DNA of 64,000 nucleotides from Centropus unirufus. Taxonomy: Eukaryota > Chordata > Aves > Cuculiformes > Centropidae. The first letter of the stretch is position 1. Every line of letters begins with the position of its first letter. Shown here one piece after another: positions 25,015-39,227 of the stretch. The notes below the pieces were generated by a model. That model had not been told where the DNA came from, ran no database searches, and saw nothing but the letters and a program-made list of their open reading frames with translations. Location of the stretch: contig VYZI01000322.1 in the NCBI GenBank assembly GCA_013397695.1, positions 271,316 to 335,315 on the forward strand, given 5' to 3'. The position numbers and the translations under genes were made by a program.

Positions 25015-28000
25015 AAGGTAGTATTGTTCACCTCATAACTGTGGCCGAGGATAAAGGCTTTGGGCTTTGTGGTGCCAGCTAGCTTAAATTCATTAATCCA
25101 AACTGATCTGTTTGACAGAACCTGACTGCCCTCTAGGTTAGTCCCCCTGCATGGAAGGCTGTGCTTTTATCTCTTCTTTTTGTGAGCCCCTTTTTGGCTC
25201 CTCTCCAAGGGCAGGACATTGCCTCTCATTCAAAACACTCCTGTATAATTTTGTAGCCAAAGCCCCTGTGGGCAGAACACGAAGTCTCGGAACAGGAGAT
25301 CTCAGCTCCTTTCCTAGTTTTGTTCTTGCTGTAGGACTCTGAGATAGTCATATTTTTCCACTTGTGCTTCTACTGTACATCTGTGTGGTGAGAACAACTC
25401 TTCAAGGATTTTATTAAATGTTCATCATGAGCTAAGAGAAGCTATTTGTAAGACAGACAGAATCTAATCTGCAAGAGAAGAAGGTGGAGTACATTATACA
25501 GCAGTAGCCTCATTCAAAATCTCAGTATCAGCATGGTGACAGTGGGATGCTCTTCCTACATTCTTTTTTACAGCAACCATGACATGAGGATGGGAGAGGA
25601 AGAGGGTATCCTTTTCTGCCATGTCCTGGAAAAGCTAGGGTGTCTGCAGCCGCTTTTGATGTTGGGTGGCTACCCATGGTTAAGACATGATGAAACCACC
25701 CATGCATTCCAAGCTATTTCTCCAGAAGGGAGAGACCTGGAAGTTGCTTAAAGATGTCTTTAATCACACCTTATCACTGTATTGCACTATCTTGATAGCA
25801 TCTGCTAATTAGCTTATTTGGCATTGTTAAATTTTCTTCTGGTGCTTCTGGCTAGTTGTTAATTTTTTCTACTGCTTCTGGCTACTGCCTTCTGCAAAAC
25901 ACAAAGCATTGCTCGCATCTCCACTTAGAAATTATTTGCAAGAAAAATCACACTCCTAAGCTGGTTGATCACTTCCCTGCTATCCTTCAAGCAGCTTAAA
26001 CCTGTTCTTGAGCTGTGAATGCCACGTGTTCTCTTCCCTCTCTGGTCTCGTTCCGTTCTAATTAACTCCAATCTGAATATATTTTGTTTTGCTAATGCTG
26101 GCTATTTTATTTTTTTTTTGCTGAGGGAAGTTTTTAAGGAAGTTTGGGTTTAGATTTTGAGATACTGTTTTGTCCCTACCCCGTTCTTCGCTTGCAGCAC
26201 TTTTTTTCTTTCAGTCCTACGTGACAGATGTCCCACACAAATGCAGGAATCTCTGTGGTAACAAGTGAGAGAGTCAACAAGTGTAGTTTCTATCTGCTCC
26301 CACCAGAGTGATTTCTTTTTTTAATAACTTGTTAGCGTGGAAAGAAGGTACTCCGTGCCTCTTCACAATATGGTATGTTTCAGAAAACTTGGTTGGGAAT
26401 TTTTCTCTTTTGCTGGTTCTGTGCTGTTTGTGTAATGTTGGCAGTGGGCCTGACAGGCTCAACACAAGAAAATACTAAAATTTGAAGAGAATGACAATTG
26501 GGGCTGCTCAGAAAGGGCTCTTAAACTGAAACAAAATCTTGAGAGAGAGGAAAGCCTACCTAGGGACCACTTTTACTTTGAAGTCATCCTGCAAAGGCTG
26601 AAGCGGATATGCAGAAGTAATTGTCTGGAATCGTCTCGAATTAAACTTGCACTTACCAGATGGGTATTTCCTCTGCCTCCATCAACCCTTCTTCCTCGTG
26701 GCTTTTACATCTATGGTCTCTCCCGCGTGCAGTTCCAGTCTAAGATTTGTTTGACCTCTTCATGATAGCAGGTAGCATTTCTAGGAAAGCCCCAGCGGAA
26801 TTCAGTTGTTTTGCCTTTTAGACTCTTCCTGTGCCAGAGAGTCCTGCTCTATCATGGCCACAATAGGTCCCAAGAGGCTAGGCTGCCCTCAACCCGGCCC
26901 CACCGACCTGAATACTCCCCCTCTGCAATACAAGCAGAAAGAGAAGACCAGGCTGTCTGTGACACTGTTGCTAAATCCTTCAGGGGATTCACAAAAGAAA
27001 TCAGCTGGACCTTGGGGAGCTGCCTTGAACAGCAGGCTTACCTGGGTGGGACTGAATGGACCAGTTCCAGTTAGGGAGGAGAACAATCCTTCAGAAATGC
27101 AGTTTACTATCCTCTTCCTGCCAGAAGGACATTCTCTGCCCATGGTTATATTTTTCACTTTAGTTTGTAGCCACTGGGGTATACAAAAGGAATTAATGAA
27201 ATCCTTCTTAAGTACAAAGAGTAAAAATCCTCTTCTTTCTTCCTTTCACTTTCTCACATTATTATGGAAATCTGCGCTGGCTTGTTAGTATCTCTGACCT
27301 GAATGTGTTTTCTGTAGGTTTAACTAGAAGAAAAATAATTTCTTTGCCTTTTAAATAATATCCAGTGTAAAATAAGTTTATCTTATATATTTTTCCTGTG
27401 GGGACTGCATCTTGGACCTTCAAGGCAGTGGGCTTGATTATCTAAGGCAGCTTTCCCATGGAGACTCATCCTCAGAATTATTCAATAACATATTTAATTC
27501 GCAAATTATTTTAAAAGCACACATGGTAACAACAAAAGAGGATTATGCTGTCCTTCCTTACACAAATGTATTGTCCCTGAAATGAGAGTGTATCTATGTG
27601 AATAATTTAAAAAGGAAAAAGTGCTTCATTTCTTCTTGTGGCAAAGCTCAGCAGGAAAGGCAACTGTCCAAACAGGCCACAAGAACTTTGGAGATAAATA
27701 GCAAACTTTTGTTAAAAACCTATCCCAGAATAAGCAGGGATAGTTCAGATCTCTATGCCATGAAAGAACTGGTTTCGTGTGGCATACTTTGGTTTTGTTT
27801 TTCTCTTCCTAAGGGTGCCCCATTCTCACCTGCATGGCTGCTCCTGCATGGGGCTCTGGGAATTCTGTGCATTTCAGCTTGCTCAATTTTCCCCCATTTT
27901 TCTGCAAGTGAGAAGACTTACTTTCTCCTGTCCCTCACAGATATAGCTTGGGACCAAGACCACTCATGAGAAAACCCCTTGCTTCCCAGACTCTGCAGAA

Positions 28001-29589
28001 CCTAGAGGCTTCTTTGCAAGTTTGAGGGTTGAGACTTCTCTAAAGCCTGATGGGAACGCGTGTGTGAAGCCACCAGACTGCCAGAGGCCAGGCAGAACAC
28101 ACCTTGTGGAGAGCTGACTTCCACCCCTTCAGAAATATAAAGGACTCTTTGAAGGCACACCACTGAAAGTCCTGAAAGGCCACTTGCCCAAGAACTACCA
28201 AGAAGATTATACTAATCTCAGGATCAAAAAACAGTGAAATCTCTTATATTCAATTACACCGGAGAGCACCTTGATTATGTTGTAACAGGACAAAACTCAA
28301 AGCAGTTCCCACAGGAAGAGGCAGATGTATGCAGTATTTACGCCACACCACGTGGGGATTTGCTTTGTCTCTACTCTTGCTCTAAGGTTTCTATTCCATT
28401 CAGAATTTGTAAATCAATTTCCTCTTCCCATTCAAACCGAAGAAATCCACATTCCTGCATATTTTATATGACTATTTGCATTACAGAGAAACCAAGCACC
28501 TTGCAAATGGCATTTCAAACAGCCTTTTTTTTTTTTTTGTCTTTGCTCCTTCTAAGAGTTCTTAATGTACTTGGCATCTGCAAGCTGAAACTTCGGTTCT
28601 ATTCTCTGCTGTATTCCCATGACACGATTTCTGCTACTGATTTTGTTGTGGGGGTGCAAATCCCATATGCATTCTATCTTTGCTGTCACTCTTCCAGCTT
28701 TTAAAAAATAAATTTCCTTACATTTCCAGAAGAACCAAGTCTCACTCTGTCAGTCATCAGTTTCATTTTTTTAAAATGCTTCCTCTGATACAGACATTTT
28801 CAGATCATATTTTTGATTCTACGAGTCTTCATTTATTTTGAGGTTTTAGGATCTTTCTTTAGTATATATAAACGAAAAGTTTGAAAGAAAGGTAAATTCA
28901 AGATTTCTTTCCTCTGCATCACTATATTCAAACTAACAATTTCTTTGAATTTTATTCGTATTTGCATGTGAAGCCCCCTGCTTCTGCTGGGGTTAGTGTA
29001 AATGAGCATCAGATCTTCCTTTTTACCTCTCAGAGGTTGTGATAGCATTTGTCGTGGATCACAAGAAAAAAATATCAAGGGGGCGGAAAATGGGATGGGA
29101 TCCAAGGTTAAGAGACCTCTGAGATTTCTGCCCCTTACAGAAGGACAGATACGCGTCTTAGGTGATATTGCTCTGGCAGAAAGGCTTTGTGTAAGGACTT
29201 CCACAAATGAAGAACCTCATTATCACCAAATGTGAAGCGAGCAAAGGAGTAAATCTTTGATAAGCTGCACAAGTTCTTAGAGACAGTAACAAACAAAACA
29301 TCACAGAGGAATGCAGTTTATGTGAAAGGTTATAAATATGGACCAAAGGTCAGAGTTTCATGAAGTGATAAAATCTAGTTCTGGTGTTATCAAGGTTAAA
29401 AAGCCAAAGCCACAATCTCCACTGGGATAAACCAGTATAAATTCACTCCACTCAACAGAAATAATTCATACCTTTCTGAAGTGATTTCTTTAAAGTGATT
29501 CCTTCTGTCTAGTAGAATGCTTCCCACATGGAATATCACATATCTTTACAATGCCATGGCTGAAACGTCCACTGTTCTCACAATTGCTC

Positions 29590-29637
29590 TTTCTTGAATG
29601 TTCAAAACAACTCCTTGAATGTTCTTTCTTGGATGCT
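29590..29637 (+). repeat. imperfect short repeat cluster
   Basis: Three close copies of a TTCTTGAATGTTC-like 13-mer (the third reads TTCTTGGATGCTC) within about 48 bp. This could be slippage-derived or a cluster of binding sites; nothing decides between these. Confidence 0.4.
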
Positions 29638-30602
29638 CAGCTTCAGGCCTTTCATTGCCCGCCACCAAAATAGCTGTAATCCATCTTTTCAGCAGATTCC
29701 TCTGGCCTTGAGGGAAGAAAAATTTTGCCGCTGCGGAACAATTCACAGGATCACATTGTCCTATGTGAGAGTTGTGTCAAAAGGCTAGTGGTTACCAGCT
29801 GGGTGGTTCCTCTTTCTCTTTCACACACACTCATCCATCTTTTGGGATCAGCTGGAGATTCATGTGTCCGTGACAGAGTCTAGGCCAAATCTCATCCTTC
29901 TCTCCCAGTCAGCAAAACACAGGCAATAGCAGTTCCAACAAGCTCTCACCACAAACCTGTTTGCTGCTTTCCAAGTACAACAAGCATTCCACAAGCCTTT
30001 TATTTTCTAGGAACCATTAGGACTCACTCTTCTGCCTCTCCTCCCCTTCCAGATGGAGAGCTAGTACAGAAATATAGGTCTGACTGTCACTAACACTTCC
30101 CCACCAAACAGATTGTTTCTGGTAAGGAGGAGAGGAGAGATTTATCTCCCAGGACTTGGGTATGTGAGCCGCTTTTATTATCTTGCTTAGAGAGCTGGCG
30201 CCTGGCAGTGAAGAGACTCAAGCAGTAATTATTTTCTTCACAGCTAGTGAGAATTTGGAAGCTGAAACAATGCAAGAGGACTCAACAAAAGGAATAGTTA
30301 TGACTATGGGAAGGGGTCAGCTACTCACTGCAGATTCGGAGCCTCACTATGTGAGCCAGCTGAGTGGACAGTGGACTACAAGAAATGCCTGGCAATGCAC
30401 TCTTTGTGCACATCGGTAAAAACACATTGTGGTAACTGTGGTAACAGGATGCCAGGTGCTCACATTTAAGGCAAATCATATTTGTGCCTATCCATCCAAA
30501 AATCTGCTAGTAATTTCCTTGAAGCCATAGGCTGCTGTAGCTCATGGTATGCAGAATTCCTTGAAATAAGATCCTTGCCTGCAACTTCTCTGGCATCAGC
30601 AA

Positions 30603-30872
30603 TATAGAATTGCGGAACCGTAGAATGACCTGAGTTGGAAGGGACCGAAAAGGACCATTGAGTCCAACTCTTGCCTCTGCATAGGACACCCCCAACATTC
30701 ATACCATGGTCTGAGGGTGTTGTCCGCATGCTTCTTGACTGTTGCCAGGCTTGGCACTGTGACTGCTTCCCTGGGGAACTGTTCCAGTTCTCCACCACCC
30801 TCTGGATGAAAAAGGTTTCCATAATATCCAACCTAAATCTCCCTGGCACAGCTCCCTACCATTCTCTTGGAC
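30603..30872 (-). mobile_element. CR1 3' fragment
   Basis: Reads as reverse-oriented CR1 tail: 'GTAGAATGACCTGAGTTGG', 'AAGGGACCGAAAAGGACCA', 'GAGTCCAACTCTTGCC', then the 'GGAACTGTTCCAGTTCTCC' block and 'TATCCAACCTAAATCTCCC'. About 270 bp remain and divergence is moderate. No coding potential is left. The right boundary is where similarity to the remembered consensus fades. Confidence 0.9.
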
Positions 30873-33800
30873 TTAGACACCTTTTAGTGTCTTACTGTTG
30901 TCTTCCAGGAAACAGAAAGTACAGATTTTGATTCTCTTACACTAGTTTTCAGTTTCACACTTTTTCTGAGTTGGAACTGTTGACCAAGAAATGAGAATAG
31001 AACGTCATTTTTTGCAAGAGTGCTAACTTATGCAGAAAGGTCTGAGATTACAAATGGGTCTGGGAGTACAAACCTGTGAGGAAATATGGACCCCAACTCT
31101 GGAGCCTGTTAGCTTTTTCCCTGGGAACAGGAGTGTGTTCTTGGAGGCTGTGATAGTGAGAGTCCAGCTGACAGCCTGGTGCTTCTTCCATTTCATTTAG
31201 ATTTCATGTTGAATACACATCTTGAAATATAAAAAAATGAACATTTGTTTCTAGTCCCTTGCTAGTTATTTCCTTCTGTTGCCCTGGAAGGATAAATACA
31301 ACACTGAAAGATATGGATACACTTTATTGATTACTTTTAAGCGCATTTAAAATAAAAGCCAAGAACATATACCCTTAGGTCAAAATTATAACTGAAGGAA
31401 TTGGAATGTTTACAATAAAATCTAATAATAAGGTACTGAGAGTAATTAATATAGAATTGTTTGCTTGGATACTTGCTTGCCATTTTATCTCACTTTGCAA
31501 TTTTAAAACACAGATCTGTTTTGTAAATAAACAGAGTTTACACATTAGCAGTAAGGTTGTTAATTCCATTTTAAGTATTTGAATAATGAAAGTCTAGCTG
31601 CAATTGAATACTGAACAGTGAAGAGAGATGGATATAGCAAATATTTTTATATGAATATTAGAGGGTTGGTGCTTATTTGAACAAATTAAATACAAAATAC
31701 CTTAAAATGATTTTCATTGCCTTTTCTCAACATTTGTTTCCCTAACCATTTGTGAAAACAAGAGAGTTTTGTTTAGAAAATTCAAAGAAAGGAACATTCA
31801 TGAGAATGTTTTTGCATAGGAAGCTCACAGAATGGGTTGTAAACAATAATTTTCTGTCATTTTATTAAAAAGGACTAGGATACCTTCCCCCTTTCATCAG
31901 ATAAGCCAAATTTTGCCTCCCAAATTCTACAACAGCACAATTTGCTCTACAGAGCTGCCCCTGAGGATAGTCCCATAACTGAAGCAGATTGCTAATTGGT
32001 GTATTAAAGATAATAATTTACAAGTGGCTGTATTTGTATTTTCTGTTATTATTTGGAAGTATATCTGTTTCTATCTAGAATGTAATTCCTGCTGGACAAA
32101 AGTTTTAGCTTCCACTATTCTGACTTTTGGAACAAGCTTTATATACCTTTTTTTGTCTCATTAAATCTTCAACAAGTTTCAGATCTACTCAAAATATACC
32201 ACTTATAATTTCATTAACTTGCTCTTAAATAATGCCTTAGTATTTATTAAAAAATCCTAGCTTATACAACTGATTTTCAAAGAAGCATGGGTCCATGGGG
32301 GACAGCTTCATACCTCACTAGTACAGAAGGTTAGCAAAGAATGTCACATTTTTCATAAAAGGCATAATTATGATAATAGGATAATTTGTTTTAAAAAATC
32401 CTTAACTATGTTGCAAATAATACTTTTATCACTCTTTATATGTTTGGTTTTGGGGTTTTTTTTTACACTTTTTCCTGTCCTGGATGGTTAGAGAACAACT
32501 TCTTCCCTTCAGGCAATAACATCAGTGTAGAATTCTGCTTTGCAATCTTCATGGTGTATGTGGGAATTGCATTTTTTAACATCAATATTTTTATTTCCTG
32601 AGTATGCATATTGGTCAAGAACTTTGTGAAAAACTACAAATCTTATTTCTGTGCCAATTTAAGCTAATAAAAATTACTTTTTATATTTATATGCATATAT
32701 ACACATTTACAATTACAAGGATCACTTATTTTGTTATTGCATGTAAGTTCCTTTCAAGTGGATCCAGTTGTATTTTCGCTTGCCTTAGTGTAAATAAGAA
32801 CCTATCCATATGCCTTCTTCTTTCCTTCAGCTAATATTAAGCAGATATTTGGTCCTGGTCCCAGGTCTGTTTCCTTGTCCTTTGTTACAGCTCCCAGTCA
32901 TGTTAAACCAGTATGCAAATTAGATCCTTAGTTTTTATCTCATTATTAAAACTAATTATGGGAGAGTTAACAAAAGCTGAGTAAGCACTGACTGAATCAT
33001 CGGATCATGACTCTATCCTTTACCAGCATTCCAGCCATACCAGTATAGATGGCAGATTGGATTGCTTCTTTTCATTGGTTGCAGGTTTTTAATTCTCCTT
33101 ACTTACTAACTACGAAATACAGGCTTGGGATTTACGGTCTCTAAAACAAAGTAAAATTAAATGGAAGCCGTATTAATCCAAAATCAGGATGTACCATTAA
33201 CACAGAGCTCCTTATCTGATTATGTTCTTGGTCTTTGGGTTAGGTTGCATCACAGAAGACCAGCTCAAAACTGGTTAAGCATGCAGCTAAGCCAGCCACA
33301 TCTTTGCACAGAAATGTTATAGTACTTTTTAGTGAAAGGAAATTATGTTTATAAATAGTCCTCTCAAAAAAGAATTCTTTTTACTGCATAACCCATCAAC
33401 TAATAATTGTTGGAGTGTTCAGTCTGGAGCTGAAGAAGAGGTTTATTGCTACTTCCTGGTCCTTGAAATTCTCAAAGGGAAAGTATTCATTTACAGAATT
33501 AAAATGAAAAAACACAGATGGCCAGTGTTGATAACTATACTAAAAGCAGTTAAGGTTCCATTCTGGAAACATTTTCTTACTTCTTCTCATGCAAATAGTT
33601 CTGTTAAAATAAAAGGTATTACAAGTATAAGAAAGGGACAAAATGCATGAATGTCAGAAAAATAGCTGGAATTTGTACCTTGATATGTATTATATCTAGT
33701 TGGAAGCATTCCAACATATAGTCATGCTCTTTAATCTTCTTATCTCCTGAAAATATACCAGCCTAAGCTTTTCCTTTCCCTGCTACAAAAGCGATCTGAG

Positions 33801-34309
33801 GATGTACAAAAGAGAGTGAGTGCTTCTCATCAAATCTCCAGATAGTAGCAGGTTGACACTCTGCAGATCAGCTAATCAATAAGATCAAGTCATATATTAT
33901 TTAAATTTTAATCAGTAGGAACATATCCTAAGATTTTATTGCTCTAAGATGAGATGAAATCCATTAAAAAGAATGTATAAAGATGTGAAATGCTTCAATT
34001 GAATATTGGGGCAATGTCTATTAAACTGGAAATTCAACATACAAGATTCTTTCATATACTGTCTTCTTGGGGCTATAAATCAAGTGTGCAGGAAATCCTT
34101 GCTAGTGTCGAGACTAGCCATTAAACATAATTTAAGCTGACAGTTCCCTTCACTGATCAGAGGGCAATGTGGGTTTCACAGCCATGCATGTAAAGAAATG
34201 CCTACCATTCAAAAGCTTCCCATGGTGCATATGTAAATTTTTGAGAGGACCCTGTATCCATCAAGGTTTTTAAGCATTTCCATTAGTAAAGACAATAATT
34301 CATTAAATA

Positions 34310-34560
34310 GGTTCCTCTAGTTCCTTCTGTCTCTTCACCCCCTCACACACCTTTTGTCTTTCAGTCTTCAATCCATTTGTTCTCCCCTTATCTGGATTTT
34401 TTCCTTTACACTTCTCCTTCATCTCTTTACCCTTTTCCATGACCTGTGTTTTCTTTCCCCTTGGTGGTTTGGTCCCTTCTGTTTCTTCTGTTCTTGTTTT
34501 ACCATTCTATCTCTCTACTCCCACGTTCTCCCTCCACCTGTTCTTTTTTTCCAAGTACTG
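34310..34560 (+). repeat. pyrimidine-rich tract
   Basis: About 250 bp dominated by C and T on the + strand, rich in CTTCT, TCTCC and TTTCC words, with few purine runs. Such tracts arise as low-complexity sequence and can act as long polypyrimidine regions or form triplex structures. No exon with a clear acceptor follows it. Confidence 0.5.
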
Positions 34561-37500
34561 CATCAGGGAGAGCCACCTTAGTGATTAAACCCATTTTTTT
34601 TAAAGCTGCTGAGCATGGATTGATCTTTTTAGTGACTTTTAGTTAATATAGCTAGATTCATACCCAAGCCTGAGTATTTTTCTTGTAAGAATCATTATAC
34701 TGTACAAAACAACCTTCATTGTTCAAAACATACTACCTTTCCATAGTGTAATACCTTTCTGGAGCTTGGATCTCCTTGCTCCTCCCTGATTATTTGCCTT
34801 GGAAAGAAGGGCACTTGAGCATGCCCTGAAGGTCCAACAAATGTGAACAAAATCCCAAAGTGGATGATAAATTCCCACTATCCATCAGGCCAAAGTAAGC
34901 ATGATTTCCAGGGCTGAGCAGATCAGTTTGCCACTGGCCTTCCCTACCAGTATATCACATAGCTATAGCTGACCTCCTGTATACTTGCAGTTTTAGTTAT
35001 TTATGCATTTGGAACTCAACTGCATTCATATAAACCATCTTCACATTCCTCTGCCAATGAAAAGGAACCTCTGAGTAGCTGTAAATTACATTAATAACTC
35101 AGACTGATGCAATGAGGTATTAGAGGAAGGTGGTTGCTGGCCTCTGGAATTCAGAACAAATTCAGGAAGGAATTTTCAAGAGCAGATGAATGCTTTTCCA
35201 AGAGATGAGTTTTAGCCGTTGCAAGTTACTGGACTGGGTAAAAGATTAACTGAGTGAAAATATATGATGAGAACTATGCCTGTAATGAGATTGAAAGCCC
35301 ACAGTGGGTACTTATAACCATAAAATTCCATCCATCCTTATATTTTTTGTGTAGTTTTTTATCTTTTTCTTTGTTCATTTGTTTTCAAACAACTATGAAA
35401 GATACAGCATTTTTGTAGCAGCAGGAGAATAAAGATACAATGATGTCCTTTGTCTGGTTTGCTTGTTAGCTTTGAATAAGATTCATATGGAAAATCAGGA
35501 ATAAGCTTTTTAATAGGAGGAAAAATTGTGTGAGGGACTGTCAATCTCACCACAATAGCCTTATTTTCGCATTTATAAATTCTGATGTTTCCAGAGCATA
35601 TTTTAAACATAATCTTCATGTTCACACCCAGGTCACTGATAAAAATCATTGGCATTCAGGTGCTCTGATTAACGTGGTCCTATGAGGTACTACTGGTCTT
35701 TTCCGTCTGGCTGAGACCTGCTTCTATCTCTCCACTCCAGCCTCTTCTGTCTCTGAGGAGTAACCATCTGGGAGACAGGAACAGTTGATAACTGTGTGAT
35801 TATGATCTGAGCAGTCTATAAATGTTTTTAAAAGCAATAATAAAAATGTGCAAGTAACAACAGATAACCCTGGAAAATCTCTCTTACTGCTATAAAGGCA
35901 TCACTCAAATGTGGTTTATTTTTCAGGAAAAAGAAGTGACTTAGGAACTTAGGTCTAGTCTGGGATTTCCTAGCTTTTTCATACTGGGTAGACGAGTAGA
36001 AGGGGTATGATATTAGACAGGAGCTGTATCAGAAAATTCCCCTGCACAAGCTCTAATAGAAGATCCCTTTGTGGCTAGTAACAAGGGTTTTCAGGCTGGT
36101 AGTGGCCTGGGGGGAGGAGAAGGCATTGGAAGAGCATGTTTGGAAACCCTTAAGCTAATGATAACCCTGATCTGGACAAGTTATGAAAACACAAAGGTCG
36201 TGCTCCAGTAAAACTTGCATGTTGGACAAAAAAACCACACTGCCTTTGAAAAGCAGTGAGGGTTTTACCTAGATCATATCCATAAATACTGCAAAAATGT
36301 GGACAGTGTGGCCTCCCAAAGAATTGTGTCAGCTCAGCTGGGGAAGCTGTGAGCCCACATACTGGTGTGGGTCATGCAATGGGAGCTCTTTATGCTGGCC
36401 CTACCACTGTGGAAAAATAGGAAAGGTGTAGCTCTGCCCTAAAATTTGAGCTATGTATTTACCTTTGAGCTGTGGGCATGTTTGATTTATCAGCACAGCA
36501 TAATCAGTCAGAATTTTAAGTAAAAACTTGTAGCACAAAAGGAAGAGAGCAGAGGGGAAGGTTGAAAATATATAGTTTGTGTTTATACTTTTTAACCTCC
36601 TTAAGATCAAGCAGGTCAGAAAAATCAGAAAAGTTAGAACAAATATTTTTCCTTTATGTACATACATGAAGAGGAATTTATTGTAGCCTATTTGTGAATA
36701 TAACTGTACCTGGCTAGCATTGAGGAAGTGTGTGAGAGATTGTTTCCTGGATGTGAAGGAGTAAATAATACTTTTTTGAATACAAATGATACCCTTAGTT
36801 CATAAGTGTGCACTGAACACAGGTTAAGCATTTATGATTTGTTTTTTTATCTGTTGTTCTGCTTTCCATAAAGGCCTTTTCAAATTTTTCTTCTTTCTCT
36901 CCCTAATCATGTTTCAAGTATTTCTGACATGTTGTCTGAATTCCTCCTTTTGCTACTCTGAGTTCTCTCATTCCTTCTTGCTGGAGATGTTCTTGTTAAA
37001 ATAACAATGTAGCTACAGAAAAATGGTCAGCTCTGCATAACTATACATTCCTACGATTTTTACACATCCTTCTCTTTCTCCCATTCCCGTGGGCTGTCTG
37101 TGACTTTACAGTGCTCTGTACTCACTGTATGCGTATTAGCAATATGTGTGCAAAACAGCTCATGGACAAGCTGCCTGTTGGGAGTGGTACCCATGTGGTG
37201 CTGACACCTGCATAAGTATTGGCACAGTCTGCCATAGACATTTCTAAACAAAAGCTAAAGCCATGCAAATACTGAAGCAAAGCAAAAGATTTTGGTCCAG
37301 TGCCCAGGCCTTTGCCTTGGCCGTGGTTAGTTTACTGATGCAAATATCTCACACTGCAGGAGCCCAAAGGGAGTTGTTTTCAGGGTGTGGCTAATGCCCA
37401 CTGCTGTTTTTCCATGCTAGTCATTATATCCAGTATAGATGCAAAGCATGTACATGAGATTCTCCTAGAATATAGGCTACAAGGGACATCTCCATCCTTT

Positions 37501-37568
37501 GGATAGAAATCTGCAGCTGATACAGCCTCAACCACTACAGATTTTTTGCAGCAACTAGGTTCTACCTT

Positions 37569-37599
37569 GGTTTTGGTTTGGTTTGGTTTGGTTTGGTTT
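37569..37599 (+). repeat. (GGTTT)n microsatellite
   Basis: About six tandem GGTTT units, the first with an extra T. It is a short, nearly perfect pentanucleotide repeat and likely polymorphic. Confidence 0.9.
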
Positions 37600-38972
37600 C
37601 TTGAATGTTCTCTGCGACCTACACTTAAAGAAGTCAGAAGATTTTAGTGCTTTATTCCTATAAGTATTTTTTGGTGTTCATTAATTTCTTGAGCAATTAA
37701 CCTTGCCATGGCCAGTAACTCTGCAGACTCCCAAATTATCTAGCCAGCTGGAGCTGATGTATAGTCAGTGTTAAAACAAAGAGGAGGCACACACAATGTG
37801 TATGCAGAACTGACAAATGGGAAGGAGAAAATGGCTTTTAAAGATTAAATAAAACAGTAGACATGGCATTTCTATTGGACATGGTGCCATTTAAAGGAAA
37901 GGTATTATGCAACAGAAGAAGAAAAAGTAAGGGAAGGCCATTCTTCCTGGTTTCATGGGTGTCGATGCAAATCGCTGGCACCAGCTGTGAAGCAGTTCTC
38001 ACAGCTTCCAGAGCTCAAAAGACTGAAGATAAATTGGGATATACTCATTGTGCCTATTAGTTTTTAAAAGTTCTTCCTTGCTGTTCTGGAAAAGCAATTT
38101 AGAAAAGATTCTCTGTCCATTAAGTGCAATCACAGGCACCATAGACAAAAATTCCTGACATAAAGAAATCAATCTGACTCTGATACTCCTCCCCCATGAC
38201 AAGACAGCACATTCAATCCTGATTTGGTTCCACAGATCTGCTGTGGAGAACCCCTTTTAAAAGCCTTAAAAGTTCCAGTGTTCTCATGTTACAAGAAACG
38301 TAAAAAACAGTGACACCAGGAGTCTGCATCTCCTACCTGACCATGGTTCAGGCGAGTGAAAAGATAATTCCTTGTCTGTACTTCCTAGCAAAATCAAGTG
38401 TTTGTGTGTCTGTCTAATTACAGGAGGTAACTGCTGACCTTCAGCTACAGACCTTGACCTTTGACGGCCCCGTTTTCCTATTCCTACAGCCCCTGAGGCT
38501 CCACATTTTGTCATGGCTACCCAGAAGGCAGTCAATAATGTATCGGCCCTACATGGATTTAGTTCAGCCTTATCACGGATAACATAGCATTGACAGCAGA
38601 TAGAAGAGTTATTCTCGCTGCTTTGGGAGCAGAATGACTGTTTTCAGCCCATCACGCTCTGTTGGGACATTCACATTTTTTTAGGTTATGAAAGCCTGGA
38701 CCCAGCTGCTAGTAGGTATTTAAAAACTGTAAAACTTGATACTTGGGACAAAAAAAACAGAAACAAGCTAAAGAACACATAGCATCTTCTGATTGCTTAG
38801 AGTCAAGAGTGCTCAACTTGTAAAAATCATACATTTTTTGCTTCACCTTTACTCTGGACAGACAAGCACACACAATCCATAATTGTTGAGCTGGAAAACT
38901 CTCAAATTCTTAAGGCAATAGGCAAATTAGTCTTGAACAATATCATATTAATCTGTCCCAAGTAAAACAGAA

Positions 38973-39227
38973 ATGAAAGCCGCAGAGTTTAAATGCATTT
39001 TCAAAGGGAACTTTAGCTGCAAGCCATCTAATTATGTTTACACATTTCTTTGCCCAAAATGCAAGTCATGGTACACTGGTGAAACAAGAAACTTCCACAT
39101 TCCTCAGGGTCCAGACATCACAGAAACAACCAGAAAAGTTCACACAGCAGGTCAGCTCATCCTGCATTGCTTCAATCAGGCACCATGCATTTGTGAACTG
39201 GGAAACTCATCATCAGTGCAGTCCTAG
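38973..39227 (+). mobile_element. Penelope-like element remnant (GIY-YIG endonuclease domain)
   Basis: In one + frame the protein reads CKPSNYVYTFLCPKC around residues 20-34, then WYTGETRN (38-45), and near residues 68-70 HCFN. This is the layout of the GIY-YIG domain of Penelope-like retroelements: a Cys/Asn lead, 'VVYLI.C.KC', 'Y.GET.N/R' and a later 'PV..HFN'. The GIY and YIG motifs correspond here to YVY and YTG. The part between GETRN and the HFN-like end is shortened and lacks the usual catalytic Arg and the following His, so the domain is dead. No reverse transcriptase was recognised upstream, so only a fragment is preserved. The family call is from motif memory; another mobile GIY-YIG protein is possible. 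Confidence 0.6.

Larger units (their letters stand above)
23884..30602. other. non-coding stretch right of the CpG island
   Basis: T-rich and CpG-poor on the + strand, with a 14-T run at 28525-28538. I see no transposon or gene. Several long + frames (for example 26806-27288) have no family resemblance and no splice-site support. A marked hairpin at 24982-25014 is listed separately. The stretch could be the first intron of a rightward transcript from the CpG island or intergenic. Confidence 0.45.
30873..38972. other. long T/G-leaning non-coding stretch
   Basis: No recognisable gene or large repeat. In a hand count of 31621-31680 the + strand has A 21, C 2, G 15, T 22, a strong G over C excess. 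It contains a pyrimidine-rich zone (about 34310-34560) and a pentanucleotide repeat (37569-37599), listed separately. No splice-bracketed open segment here was strong enough to report. Confidence 0.45.

Noticed and set aside
26806..27288. 160-codon + ORF
   Set aside because: No domain, no flanking splice or start context; overlapping ORFs in the same region on both strands.
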